Positions 36,145-45,939 of a stretch of 64,000 bases of DNA are shown here, in pieces. Positions within the stretch are counted from its first letter, which is position 1; each line of letters opens with the position of its first letter. This DNA is from an uncultured Algibacter sp. (GTDB lineage: Bacteria > Bacteroidota > Bacteroidia > Flavobacteriales > Flavobacteriaceae). The stretch is taken from the NCBI GenBank assembly GCA_937958265.1, contig CALGNX010000001.1, forward strand, positions 353,221-417,220, read 5' to 3'. The notes under the pieces were generated by a model, which saw only the letters and a list, made by a program, of their open reading frames with translations, was not told where the DNA came from and ran no database searches. The translations under genes were made by a program, and so were the position numbers.

Positions 36145-38658
36145 TTAATTCCAAGCCTTCGGCATTTTCTGCTCACGCATTGGCACAAATTCTAAATTAT
36201 CGTTTGTATCATCTGAGTTTACAAAATGCTTAAAACGTTTCATAATTTCTGGACTTTCAACAGCTTGTTTCCACTCGCATTCATAGCTATTAATTAAACC
36301 CTTCATTTCTGTTTCTAAATCGTCTGCGATACCTAAAGAATCTTCAATAACCACCTGTTTTAAATAATCCAAACCGCCATCTAATTTATCCAACCATGGC
36401 GCCGTTCTCACCAATGGCCCAGCAGTTCTTATATAATACATTAAAAACCTATCTAAGTATTTCACAACAGTTTTATCATCTAGTTGTTCTGCTAATAAAA
36501 CGGCATGTTTTGGTGTTGCACCACCGTTACCACATACATATAAGTTCCAACCGCCCTCAACAGCAATTAACCCAAAATCTTTACCTCGGGCCTCGGCGCA
36601 TTCTCTAATACATCCAGAAACACCACCTTTAAATTTATGTGGAGACCGTAGCCCTCTGTACCTTTTTTCAATTTCTATTGCAAAGGTTACACTTTCATGC
36701 ATTCCATAACGGCACCAAGTAGAGCCTACACAACTTTTTACAGTACGTAACGATTTACCGTAAGCATGGCCGCTCTCAAAACCAGCATCGATTAGTTCTT
36801 TCCAAATTAAAGGTAACTCATGCACCTGTGCGCCAAATAAATCAATACGTTGCCCACCTGTAATTTTTGTATACAAATCGTACTTTTTAGCTACTGTTCC
36901 TATAGTAATTAATTGCTCTGGTGTAATTTCTCCTCCTGCAATTCTTGGCACTACAGAATAGGTGCCATTACGTTGAATATTAGCCAAAAACCTGTCATTA
37001 GTATCTTGTATTGCTGGCTGTCGGTTTGCTGTCTCCATAGTAATTGTAGCAAAAATAGAAGCTACTAAGGGCTTACAAGTTTCACAGCCATGCCCCTCTC
37101 CAAATAAGTTTAATGCCTCTTGGTAATCTGGTACTTTATTAATTTTAATAAGATCATACAGTTCTTGTCTGCTAAAATCAAAATGCTCACAAATAGTTTC
37201 TTTAACCTCTTTACCAAGCGATTTTAAGGTCTCGTTGACTAGATCGGTTACCATAGGCTTACAACCACCACAGCCTGATGTTGCTTTAGTTTTTGTAACA
37301 ACATCTGCGAAATTAGTACTTTCTCCATCTGTTATAGAGCAACAAATATCGCCTTTAGAAACACTTTCGCAAGAGCAAACCTGTGCGGTATCTGGTAAAT
37401 CTAGAACGCTACCAAAAGATGAACCACCCTCGCTTACTGGTAAAATTAATTGAGATGGATCCTCTGGAATTGCCATACCGTTTAAATACACTTGATGTAA
37501 CATATTATAATCTGAAGCATCGCCAACTAAAATACCGCCTAAAAGTGATTTACCATCAAGGCTTACGTTTATTCTTTTGTATAAATTCTGTGTTTTATTT
37601 TCGAAAATAATAGAATGTCCTTTTGATGCAGGCATAAAAGGATCACCAAAACTTGCCACATCTACCCCTATTAATTTTAATTTAGTAGACATATCGATTT
37701 CTGAAGGCATTAGGGATCCGGATTGCCCTAAAATCTGTTCAACTGCAATACCTGCCATATCGTAACCAGGAGCCACCAAACCATATATCATTTGATTATA
37801 TAAAGCGATTTCTCCTATGGCATAAATATTTTCGTCGGATGTTTGCATTTTATTGTTAACCACAATACCTCCACGAACACCAACCTCTAAACCGGAGTTT
37901 TTACCAAGTTCGTCTCTAGGACGAATTCCTGCAGAAATTACTAGCATATCCACCTCTAACATGTCATCCTCGCCAAACTCCATACCAGTAATAGCCCCAT
38001 CTCCTAAAATTTGATTTGTTGCTTTTCCTAAATGTATATTTAACCCTATGGATTCTAATTTAAGTTTTAAAACTTGCGAACTTCTAGAGTCTAATTGCCT
38101 AGGCATTAATTTACTTGCAAACTCAACAATATGAGGCTCTAAACCCATATCCATAACTGCCTTTCCTGCTTCTAAGCCAAGTAAACCTCCACCAAGTACT
38201 GCTGCCCTAGCGTTAGGTTTTTCGGCTTTAAGCTTAGCGGCATAAGCTAACATATCTTCTAAATCTTCAATAGTCCTGTATACAAATACACCGTTTTTTT
38301 CCACACCTTTTATTGGTGGTACAAAAGGTGTAGATCCTGTTGCTAAAACTAAATAATCGTAACTAAACGCCTCATCTTTAGCCGTAGTAATTATCTTGGA
38401 ACGCCTATTTATATCCGCAACGCGCTCCCCTGTAATTAATTTTATTCCGTGTTCCATATACCATTCTAGAGGCGCCATTTCCAACGCTTTAGCATCTTGG
38501 TTTTCAAAAAACTCACTTAAATGAACACGATCGTAAGCCGGCCTTGGCTCTTCACCAAAAACTGTAATTTTAAAATCTTTACCAGCTTCTTGGGCTACAA
38601 GTTTTTCACAAAACTTATAACCTACCATGCCATTTCCAACAACAATAATATGCTTCAT
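36145..38658 (-). CDS. nirB: Nitrite reductase (NADH) large subunit
   Basis: NirB carries out six-electron reduction of nitrite to ammonium using NADH. The FAD/NAD domain starts KHIIVVGNGMVGYKF with GGGLLGLEAGKAVMDMGL. The BFD-like [2Fe-2S] region is CSCESVSKGDIC plus SGCGGCKP, and a second similar unit follows. The sulfite-reductase-type half-domain holds the siroheme/[4Fe-4S] ligands C-X5-C (CVGSTWC) and C-X3-C (CIREC). An upstream ATG would add seven residues, but it lies inside the promoter dyad, so the start at 38658 is preferred (837 residues). The cluster nirB-nirD-DUF4202-sensor is transcribed leftward. Confidence 0.96.
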   Translation of the reverse strand: MKHIIVVGNGMVGYKFCEKLVAQEAGKDFKITVFGEEPRPAYDRVHLSEFFENQDAKALEMAPLEWYMEHGIKLITGERVADINRRSKIITTAKDEAFSYDYLVLATGSTPFVPPIKGVEKNGVFVYRTIEDLEDMLAYAAKLKAEKPNARAAVLGGGLLGLEAGKAVMDMGLEPHIVEFASKLMPRQLDSRSSQVLKLKLESIGLNIHLGKATNQILGDGAITGMEFGEDDMLEVDMLVISAGIRPRDELGKNSGLEVGVRGGIVVNNKMQTSDENIYAIGEIALYNQMIYGLVAPGYDMAGIAVEQILGQSGSLMPSEIDMSTKLKLIGVDVASFGDPFMPASKGHSIIFENKTQNLYKRINVSLDGKSLLGGILVGDASDYNMLHQVYLNGMAIPEDPSQLILPVSEGGSSFGSVLDLPDTAQVCSCESVSKGDICCSITDGESTNFADVVTKTKATSGCGGCKPMVTDLVNETLKSLGKEVKETICEHFDFSRQELYDLIKINKVPDYQEALNLFGEGHGCETCKPLVASIFATITMETANRQPAIQDTNDRFLANIQRNGTYSVVPRIAGGEITPEQLITIGTVAKKYDLYTKITGGQRIDLFGAQVHELPLIWKELIDAGFESGHAYGKSLRTVKSCVGSTWCRYGMHESVTFAIEIEKRYRGLRSPHKFKGGVSGCIRECAEARGKDFGLIAVEGGWNLYVCGNGGATPKHAVLLAEQLDDKTVVKYLDRFLMYYIRTAGPLVRTAPWLDKLDGGLDYLKQVVIEDSLGIADDLETEMKGLINSYECEWKQAVESPEIMKRFKHFVNSDDTNDNLEFVPMREQKMPKAWN

Positions 38659-38703
38659 AATTACGTATTTGAAATACAAAACTAAGTATTTATACGTAAT
38701 TAT
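38657..38703 (-). promoter_or_regulatory. nirB promoter with an 11-bp dyad
   Basis: Arms ATAATTACGTA (38657-38667) and TACGTAATTAT (38693-38703) are perfect inverted repeats separated by 25 bp. The minus-strand -7 element TAGTTTTG (complement of 38677-38684) lies exactly between them, and the left arm overlaps the nirB start codon. Each arm contains the palindrome TACGTA. This looks like a repressor or activator site pair around the promoter; the protein is unknown. Confidence 0.6.
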
Positions 38704-38904
38704 ACTTATTTTAAGAAAATAAATTGTGCAAAATCTTAATTATTATCGATTTAACAAATTGTAATAGTCATTATTGGCTATCAAGAAATTTAAAAAGAAT
38801 CAAATGTTAAAAGTTAAACAATTAATACCTTAACGTGTCGGGTTTGCAATATAAATTACGTTTTGAATCATCAAATTTATTTAATACTAATTTTTAAAAT
38901 AATT

Positions 38905-41199
38905 TTAAATTGTTTCAACTGTTATTCGTACACTTTTGGAAGCTGGAGTTTTAGCTGTATGCGCAAAACTACCTAAAGGCACTAAAACGTTAGTTTCTGG
39001 GAAATATGTGGCACAACAATTTTTTGGAATATCATAGCCTATAACTTTAAAATTATTAGCTTTTCGTATAGTACTATTAAATTCAGATTTTAAATTAACA
39101 ACTTGTCTTTCCTTTAAACCCCGTAATTTCATATCCTCACGATTCATAAAAATTACACGTCTTTCATTAAATACACCACGATAACGATCGTCTAAACCGT
39201 ATATTGTGGTATTGAATTGATCGTGACTGCGAATCGTCATCATTACAAGTTCCCCTTTCTTAAGTTTCCATTTAGGGAGTTTGTTTTTTGTAAAGTTAGC
39301 TTTCCCTGTTTTTGTCTTAAATTTTCTTTCGCGTGGTCCATTAGGTAAGTAAAAGCCTGCTGGTTGTTTTAATTTACTATTGTAGTCTTTAAAACCATTT
39401 ACAACCTCAGCAATATCATCGCGTACCAAAGCATAATCATCTTTATATGCTAACCAATTAATTTTTGTACGCTCTTTTAACGTGGCATGTGCAATACCAC
39501 AAACCACTGCGACCTCACTTAACAAATGCTCTGAACAAGGCTCTAAAATTCCTTTTGTAGAGGATACAACACCCATAGAATTTTCAACACTTTGTGTTTG
39601 TATCCCTGTTTTTTGGTAATCTTTTTCCGAACGCCCTAAACACGGAAAAATTAAAGCTTCTTTTCCCGTTACTAAATGGGATCTATTAAGTTTTGTACTT
39701 ACATGTACTGTTAAATCGCAATTAGCCATTGCTTGGGCAGAATAAGCTGTATCTGGAACCGCTGAAATAAAATTACCACCTAATCCAAAAAACACTTTTA
39801 TCTTGCCTTCATACATAGCTTTAATAGACTCTATAACAGTAAGACCATGTTCTATTTTAGGTTTAAAGCCATATTTAGCCTCTATTTTGTTTAAAAACGC
39901 TTTTGGTGCTGCTTCCCAAATACCAACCGTTCTATCGCCTTGTACATTAGAATGCCCTCTAACTGGGCACGTGCCAGCACCTGGTTTACCAATACTTCCC
40001 TTTACAAGTAAGAGGTTTACTATTTCTCGAATATTATCTATAGCATTTTCATGCTGTGTTAAACCCATAGCCCAACAAACTATTATTTTGTTGTTGTTCA
40101 ATATTAATTTGAAAGCCTGATCGAAAATAGCTTTTGAGACTCCAGAAGCTTCTAAACAGTCATTAAAATTGTATGTTTTCAAATCTGAAATAAAAGTACT
40201 GTAGCCGTTTGTATATTCATTTATAAAGGCTTTGTCGAAAACACGACCAGTAGACTCTTCTTTTTCTAGTAATTTTAATAATACAGCCTTAAAAAATGCA
40301 ACATCTCCATTAATAGTTACGGGAACAAAAACATCTGAAAGTTTTGTACCGCCAGTTATTAGTTTTAGAGGTTTTTGCGGATTTGTAAATTTAATTAAGC
40401 CTGCTTCTGGCAAGGGGTTTATAGCTAATATTTTACCGCCATTTTGTTTGGTTTTTTCTAGAGCTGATAACATTCTAGGATGATTAGTTGCTGGGTTTTG
40501 CCCCACAACTATAACTAATTCTGCTTTATATAAATCATCTAAAGTAACCGATCCTTTTCCTATTCCTAAAGTTTCAGAAAGTGCATTTCCACTAGCTTCA
40601 TGGCACATGTTTGAACAGTCTGGCAGATTGGTTGTACCAAACTCGCGAACAAATAATTGATATAAAAAAGCGGCTTCGTTTGTTGTTCGTCCAGAAGTGT
40701 AAAATGTAGCCTCGTCTGGACTTTGTAAAGCATTTAAATGTTGTGCTACTTTTTTAAATGCATCGCTCCAAGAAATGGGTTGGTAATGAGATGCTCCTTT
40801 AGGTAAGTGCATGGGCTTTGCAAGACGCCCCGATTTACCCAATTCAAAATCTGACATTTTTGATAATTGATCTACACTAAATTGCTTAAAAAAATCTACA
40901 CCAATAGTTTTATTTTGCGCCTCTTCGGCAATAGCTTTCATGCCATTTTCGCAATACTCTCCTAAAGAAGAACGCTCGTCGTCTGGATCTGGCCATGCAC
41001 ATCCTGGACAATCAAACCCTCCTTTTTGATTTATTTTTAATGATAATTTAACAGCATCACTAGTATTCATATATGTTTTAGCATGTTTTATGGCCGCTTT
41101 AACAGCACCTAACCCCACACTATTTGTTGGTGGTTTTGTTGTTCTTAAATCTTTAAATTCTTGGGGTGTCGAAGCCTTTTGCTGTGCTGTTTTATGCAT
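38905..41199 (-). CDS. FdhF/YdeP-family molybdopterin oxidoreductase
   Basis: This 764-residue member of the dimethylsulfoxide-reductase superfamily has the hallmark of the YdeP subfamily: DCPGCAWPDPDDE at 63-75 with only CxxC instead of a full 4Fe-4S site, then FYTSGRTTNEAAFLYQLFVR, PDCSNMCHEASGNAL, molybdopterin-contacting NPATNHPRM and the MoCo C-terminal domain (VMMTIRSHDQFNTTIYGLDD). The substrate of YdeP proteins is not established; E. coli YdeP is linked to acid resistance. It is immediately upstream of nirB on the same strand, so a nitrogen-redox role is possible. It could be mistaken for nitrate reductase NasA, but the family signature argues against that. Confidence 0.85.
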   Translation of the reverse strand: MHKTAQQKASTPQEFKDLRTTKPPTNSVGLGAVKAAIKHAKTYMNTSDAVKLSLKINQKGGFDCPGCAWPDPDDERSSLGEYCENGMKAIAEEAQNKTIGVDFFKQFSVDQLSKMSDFELGKSGRLAKPMHLPKGASHYQPISWSDAFKKVAQHLNALQSPDEATFYTSGRTTNEAAFLYQLFVREFGTTNLPDCSNMCHEASGNALSETLGIGKGSVTLDDLYKAELVIVVGQNPATNHPRMLSALEKTKQNGGKILAINPLPEAGLIKFTNPQKPLKLITGGTKLSDVFVPVTINGDVAFFKAVLLKLLEKEESTGRVFDKAFINEYTNGYSTFISDLKTYNFNDCLEASGVSKAIFDQAFKLILNNNKIIVCWAMGLTQHENAIDNIREIVNLLLVKGSIGKPGAGTCPVRGHSNVQGDRTVGIWEAAPKAFLNKIEAKYGFKPKIEHGLTVIESIKAMYEGKIKVFFGLGGNFISAVPDTAYSAQAMANCDLTVHVSTKLNRSHLVTGKEALIFPCLGRSEKDYQKTGIQTQSVENSMGVVSSTKGILEPCSEHLLSEVAVVCGIAHATLKERTKINWLAYKDDYALVRDDIAEVVNGFKDYNSKLKQPAGFYLPNGPRERKFKTKTGKANFTKNKLPKWKLKKGELVMMTIRSHDQFNTTIYGLDDRYRGVFNERRVIFMNREDMKLRGLKERQVVNLKSEFNSTIRKANNFKVIGYDIPKNCCATYFPETNVLVPLGSFAHTAKTPASKSVRITVETI

Positions 41200-41356
41200 T
41201 TAAATACTAATGATAGTTAGATTTTGATAAAGCTATAAAAATTATTTGGCATTAACTTCACTTACACGCTTTTAATCGAAAAAAGACATAAACCTAAATA
41301 ATTAACATTTTTCTTGTTACCTTACAACTATACAACTAACTAATAAACAAATCTTT

Positions 41357-44300
41357 ATGACAAATAATTACAAAACATTACTATTCTATTTTGTGTTTTT
41401 TATATTTAACATAAATACGACATACAGTTATAGTAATAAGCTAAAAAAAATTTCCTCAAGTAAAAATTGTGCTGCAAGTACAGCCTTAAAAACAGTAATA
41501 ACGCCTGTAAATTCTGGCTTTTGGAATCAAAATAGTACCTGGCCTAACGGTATAAAACCAACTATTAATGATGATGTTGTTGTGCCAGAAGGTATTAATC
41601 TAACTGCACTAGGTACTTGTAACGCAAAAAGTATTACAATACAAGGAAAACTTAGTGCGGTTAATTGGCAAGAGGGAGGAGCTTGGGCTAACCTTACCAC
41701 AAACTACATTATGGTTATGGGTAGTAATGCTGTTTTTGAAATAGGCACCAAAAATCAGCCCTATACAAGTGGTAGAGGGTTTAATTTAACGCTTACAGGT
41801 AACAAACCAAATGCCCTGATACCTAATACCAATGTAAGTTCTAAATCTATTATGGTAATGGGAGGAGCTACCTTATCTTTACACGGTAAACCTAAAGTTT
41901 CATGGGCTAAAATTGATGCTAAGGCAGAAATTGGTAGCACATCTATAACCTTAAACAATTCTATAGATTGGAATGTGGGCGATGAAATAATTATTACTTC
42001 AAACAGAAACAACCCTTACGAAGCTGAAAAGCGAATCATTACCGCTCTTTCTCAAGATCTCAAAACGTTTTTTTTTACAGAGCCTTTAGTTTACCCTAGA
42101 ACAGGAACCTTAAAAACCTATACAAATAGCGCCAATAAATCATGGGAAGTAGACACTAGAGCCGAAGTAGGATTGCTAAGTAGAAATATTACCATTAAAG
42201 GGGACGAGAGTTCTATTACTAATGGGTTTGGAGGCCATATCATGATAATGAATAATTCTATAGGGAATGCCAGCAACATAGAGTTATATCAAATGGGACA
42301 AAAATCTGAAAAAGGACGATACCCTTGGCATTGGCATTTACTTGGCGAGTCAGGAAATGGTCAATATTTAACCAATAGTAGTGTGCATACATCTTACAAT
42401 AGAGCAATAACTATACATGGTACATGGGGTACCCTTGTAGATAATAATGTGGCTTACGACCATATTGGACATGGTATTTTTCTTGAAGACGGGTCTGAGA
42501 TAAATAATACCATATCTAATAATTTAGTAGTACTTACAAAAAAAGCTGCTACAAGAGCTGAAGCTTTATTAGATACTGATTTTGAACCTGCTAACACACT
42601 TCAAAACGCTGCCCCTTCAAGTTTTTGGATCACAAATGCTAATAATACATTTAACGGAAATATTGTTGCTGGCTCCGAAGGTACTGCGTATTGGTTTGCA
42701 TTTCCTACCAGCCCAACCGGCGATTCTGCGTCAGATGATAGGTTTAAAAACATGAAACCACACCAAACACCATTAAAGTTATTTATAAATAACACAGCGC
42801 ATAGTTGCAAGAATGCCATTGATATTAACGACCGGTTAGATAACAACCACAATTTAATTAAAAATGGTGCCTGGAGTGCTCCAGGAGTAGCACAAATAGA
42901 TAATTTTACCACTTTTAATAATGCACTAAATATATACGCAGGTATTGGAGATGTAAGTGAAGATGTAATGTATAATAATTTAGTTTCTGCAAACTCTAAG
43001 TTGCATGTTATGTTGGCTACAAAACATATTATTAAAAATTCAATATTTATTGCCGACACCGATGAAGGGCTAATTACAGACGAAGATAAAAACAATGAAT
43101 TAGGCATGTATTTTATGTATGATGGCCCCGGTAGAATTTACGACTCTTATTTTGTAAACTGGAATAGGCCATATACCACACTTTTAAAAAATAGTGGCGC
43201 TGCTGAAAAACGAATTAACCATCTATTTAAAGGCTTTACATACAACCACCAAGGTGCGCCTAGGGTGAACATACAATCATACTTCCCAAGAAACAATGAA
43301 GCTACAAGTTGCCCTCAAGTTTGGAGTAATGTAATTAGAGATATTGATGGTAGTGTTACCAATACAGGCATACCATCATCCATAGTATCCTCTACTCCTT
43401 TTATGGTTTTAGAAAATGCAACCCAACCACAAAATTGGAACGGAATGACCAGCACTAATAATAATTTTATATTTTTTAATATAAATAACCAAGAACTAAA
43501 AATAGTTAGAAAAAATATAAACTGTAACAGCGAAAGTATTTTTACTACCAAAGCCTGTGCATTAGGAGGTATTAATCAATTACATTTACCTACAGGGGCT
43601 AATTACGAGCATACTATTTTTTTAGAAAATGAAACTATGAATGAGCTAAGTATGCGCATAGAAAATGCTGTTAGCGAAGGCGAGGTATTGTTAATAAGGC
43701 TACCCGGCCTAGGTAGTCTACCTAATATCCAAATTACCAATAGTAGCGCGTCTAATAACATAACCGAATTAATGCAGGCTACAGCTACTTCGCATTTAGT
43801 AACCGAGGGAGATTTAATTATTAGGTTTATAACATCTTTAAATAGAGATAAATACAAAGCAACATGGAACACCCAAACCTACAGCATTCCCGAAGTTGAA
43901 ACAGAAACCACTAATATTATAAATGCAGAAGTATCTGTTTTAGTATCATGTTTAGAAGGCGAAAGCAGTAAAATTAAAATTAATTATGCCGACAACCCTA
44001 ACTACGAGCAATTACAATTTAGTGTAGATGGTGGTGAAAATTATATAAAAACTGTAAATGACAATACCTCAACAACCTACATAGACATACCCAATGCACC
44101 ACTTTCTGTATTTGCAAAATGGGCAAGCGTATCTTGTGGTGTCGAAGTATACCGCCAAGATATGGTGACCCCTAACTCTAATTCGTGCTTATTTTGGGAG
44201 TTTAATACAGCAGGAGATTTTGAAGGATGGTCTAAAAACTCAAATTTAAATGGAAATGTAGAAAACGGAAACTTTAACTATGCAAGCAACGGTGGCGATC

Positions 44301-44902
44301 CAATATTTAGCTCTACAAATCTTTTTATAGACACCTCTATATACAAATACCTTAGAGTACGCCTAAAAACTGAAGTTAATGGTACTTTACAATTTTATTG
44401 GGGAAATGCTCGCGGTAATATTAGTGGACAAAGGCTAATAAATACGACTATAACAGGAAGTTCAGATTTTCAAGAGGTTATAATTCCTTTGTTTGAAAAC
44501 ACTAATTGGAACGGTATATCTGCTAGAGCCCGTATCGATTTTCAATTTCCTGTAGGGAGTACCGGTAATGTAGATTTAATTGCTTTTGAGCAAGAAAATT
44601 TAATAGACTGTAATGGTATTTGGCAAGGCCCTGATGATTGTACAACGCTTAGCAATGCTAATATAGATGCAAAAACTATTTTTACTATTTTTCCTATTCC
44701 TGCTAAAAACAAACTGAATGTAATAAAACCAAATAAAAATACACACTATAGTTTAGAAATAATTGATGTACTAGGTGCTGTTGTTAAACAAATGATACTT
44801 AGCGAAAATGTAATTGATATTACTAAATTAACGCCCGGCATATATTTTATAAGGTTTAATTACAAGAGCAATACCGTTACCAAACGTTTTATAAAATATT
44901 AA
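41357..44902 (+). CDS. Secreted G8-domain beta-helix protein with T9SS type A sorting domain
   Basis: This 1181-residue protein has a hydrophobic signal segment at about 7-24. A G8 domain spans about residues 50-150 (SGFWNQNSTWPNGIKPTIND, LSAVNWQEGG) and a further beta-strand segment follows. A parallel beta-helix region lies at about 220-560 (IGNASNIELYQMGQKSEKGR, HGIFLEDGSEINNTISNN), then further beta-sandwich segments (about 700-1080) and a type A T9SS C-terminal domain (FPIPAKNKLNVIKPN ... LTPGIYFIRFNYKSNTVTKRF). The G8-plus-beta-helix arrangement resembles animal CEMIP/TMEM2, which act on hyaluronan. A polysaccharide-binding or -degrading role is inferred. It is a stand-alone transcript ended by a hairpin terminator. 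Confidence 0.85.
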   Translation: MTNNYKTLLFYFVFFIFNINTTYSYSNKLKKISSSKNCAASTALKTVITPVNSGFWNQNSTWPNGIKPTINDDVVVPEGINLTALGTCNAKSITIQGKLSAVNWQEGGAWANLTTNYIMVMGSNAVFEIGTKNQPYTSGRGFNLTLTGNKPNALIPNTNVSSKSIMVMGGATLSLHGKPKVSWAKIDAKAEIGSTSITLNNSIDWNVGDEIIITSNRNNPYEAEKRIITALSQDLKTFFFTEPLVYPRTGTLKTYTNSANKSWEVDTRAEVGLLSRNITIKGDESSITNGFGGHIMIMNNSIGNASNIELYQMGQKSEKGRYPWHWHLLGESGNGQYLTNSSVHTSYNRAITIHGTWGTLVDNNVAYDHIGHGIFLEDGSEINNTISNNLVVLTKKAATRAEALLDTDFEPANTLQNAAPSSFWITNANNTFNGNIVAGSEGTAYWFAFPTSPTGDSASDDRFKNMKPHQTPLKLFINNTAHSCKNAIDINDRLDNNHNLIKNGAWSAPGVAQIDNFTTFNNALNIYAGIGDVSEDVMYNNLVSANSKLHVMLATKHIIKNSIFIADTDEGLITDEDKNNELGMYFMYDGPGRIYDSYFVNWNRPYTTLLKNSGAAEKRINHLFKGFTYNHQGAPRVNIQSYFPRNNEATSCPQVWSNVIRDIDGSVTNTGIPSSIVSSTPFMVLENATQPQNWNGMTSTNNNFIFFNINNQELKIVRKNINCNSESIFTTKACALGGINQLHLPTGANYEHTIFLENETMNELSMRIENAVSEGEVLLIRLPGLGSLPNIQITNSSASNNITELMQATATSHLVTEGDLIIRFITSLNRDKYKATWNTQTYSIPEVETETTNIINAEVSVLVSCLEGESSKIKINYADNPNYEQLQFSVDGGENYIKTVNDNTSTTYIDIPNAPLSVFAKWASVSCGVEVYRQDMVTPNSNSCLFWEFNTAGDFEGWSKNSNLNGNVENGNFNYASNGGDPIFSSTNLFIDTSIYKYLRVRLKTEVNGTLQFYWGNARGNISGQRLINTTITGSSDFQEVIIPLFENTNWNGISARARIDFQFPVGSTGNVDLIAFEQENLIDCNGIWQGPDDCTTLSNANIDAKTIFTIFPIPAKNKLNVIKPNKNTHYSLEIIDVLGAVVKQMILSENVIDITKLTPGIYFIRFNYKSNTVTKRFIKY

Positions 44903-44917
44903 ACACTGTAAACGTAA

Positions 44918-44961
44918 AAAAAAGCCCAAGTAAATTTATAATAACTTGGGCTTTTATTTTT
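44918..44961. terminator. Bidirectional terminator between convergent genes
   Basis: Arms AAAAGCCCAAGT/ACTTGGGCTTTT flank a loop of about 12 nt, with A-rich sequence on the left and ATTTTT on the right. It lies between the G8 gene and the converging hydrolase gene. Confidence 0.92.
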
Positions 44962-44976
44962 AGTTAAGTTTAGCTA

Positions 44977-45936
44977 TTAAAAACGATTATAACAAAACTC
45001 TAATGCGCGTTTTTCATTATAATATACATTGTTTTTTGCTACGAAACCAGAATGACCACCATATTTTGGGGTCTCTAAAAATAAAAAGTCGCTATTTTTT
45101 GCATCACAAACAGGAAAACAGCCAGAAGATAGAAAAGAATCGTTTAAAGCATTAATAATTAATGTTGGTGTTTTAATGTGTTTTAAAAATTGTAAGCTTG
45201 CACATTTGGCATAATAATCTTGTCCGTTTTTAAAACCATGCGCTTTTGCTGTATACACTGTATCAAAATCATAAAGTGTTTTTATTGATAGCACTTCCTT
45301 TTTAGATAATTTATTTGGAAAACGCTTTTGTTTATCCTTTAAACGTTTTACTAAATGTTTTAAAAACCGGTTGTGGTACAATATATTTTTAAATGTATGC
45401 AATACTTTTGCCGATCCCGCTAAATTACAGGGTACTGAAACAGCGATGGCTGCCTTTACCTCTTGTGGCACTTGTTTACGCTCTCCTAAATACTTTAGAA
45501 TAACATTAGCCCCTAGACTAATACCTTTTAAAAACACTATTTTATAATGTTTATTTTCAATAACATGATTTAAAACCTCCTCTAAATCCTTTGTAGCTCC
45601 AGAGTGGTAACTGTAATATTTTAAATTATTATGACCACTACAACCTCGAAAATTAACACATACCGCGTCTGCACCATTTGCATTAAATAACTTGGCTGCC
45701 CCTGTTACGTAAGGTCTTTGCCCATGCCCCTCTAAACCATGTAATAAAACAATAAGTTTATTTGTTTTTTTTATTGCATAACTCCAATCTAAATCTAAAA
45801 AATCATTATCGGTTAATATAATGCGTTCGCGCTCTTGCTTTAACGATACGCGACGTACTAAACCAGAATAGACTGTAGCTACAAAGCCATTCCGCAATAA
45901 AAATGGTGGTTTATAATGAGACTCTAAAAAAGGCAT
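44977..45936 (-). CDS. Alpha/beta hydrolase, YheT family
   Basis: This 319-residue hydrolase fits the YheT (embryogenesis-associated EMB8) group. The nucleophile elbow is GISLGAN, the oxyanion region is LLHGLEGHGQRPYV, the acid is in NALNDSFLS, and the C-terminal histidine is in YGGHSGFV. The family is thought to be an esterase of unknown physiological substrate. The stop of the upstream ade gene overlaps its neighbourhood (3 nt gap), so the two are probably co-transcribed. No signal peptide: cytoplasmic. Confidence 0.9.
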   Translation of the reverse strand: MPFLESHYKPPFLLRNGFVATVYSGLVRRVSLKQERERIILTDNDFLDLDWSYAIKKTNKLIVLLHGLEGHGQRPYVTGAAKLFNANGADAVCVNFRGCSGHNNLKYYSYHSGATKDLEEVLNHVIENKHYKIVFLKGISLGANVILKYLGERKQVPQEVKAAIAVSVPCNLAGSAKVLHTFKNILYHNRFLKHLVKRLKDKQKRFPNKLSKKEVLSIKTLYDFDTVYTAKAHGFKNGQDYYAKCASLQFLKHIKTPTLIINALNDSFLSSGCFPVCDAKNSDFLFLETPKYGGHSGFVAKNNVYYNEKRALEFCYNRF

Positions 45937-45939
45937 ATC

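Noticed and set aside
38905..41199. Assimilatory nitrate reductase NasA
   Set aside because: The protein has the CPGC-only N-terminal signature and internal motifs of the FdhF/YdeP family, without the four-cysteine cluster expected in NasA.
42601..43107. 168-codon minus-strand frame in the G8 gene
   Set aside because: Antisense shadow of a long, well-supported coding frame with no domain of its own.
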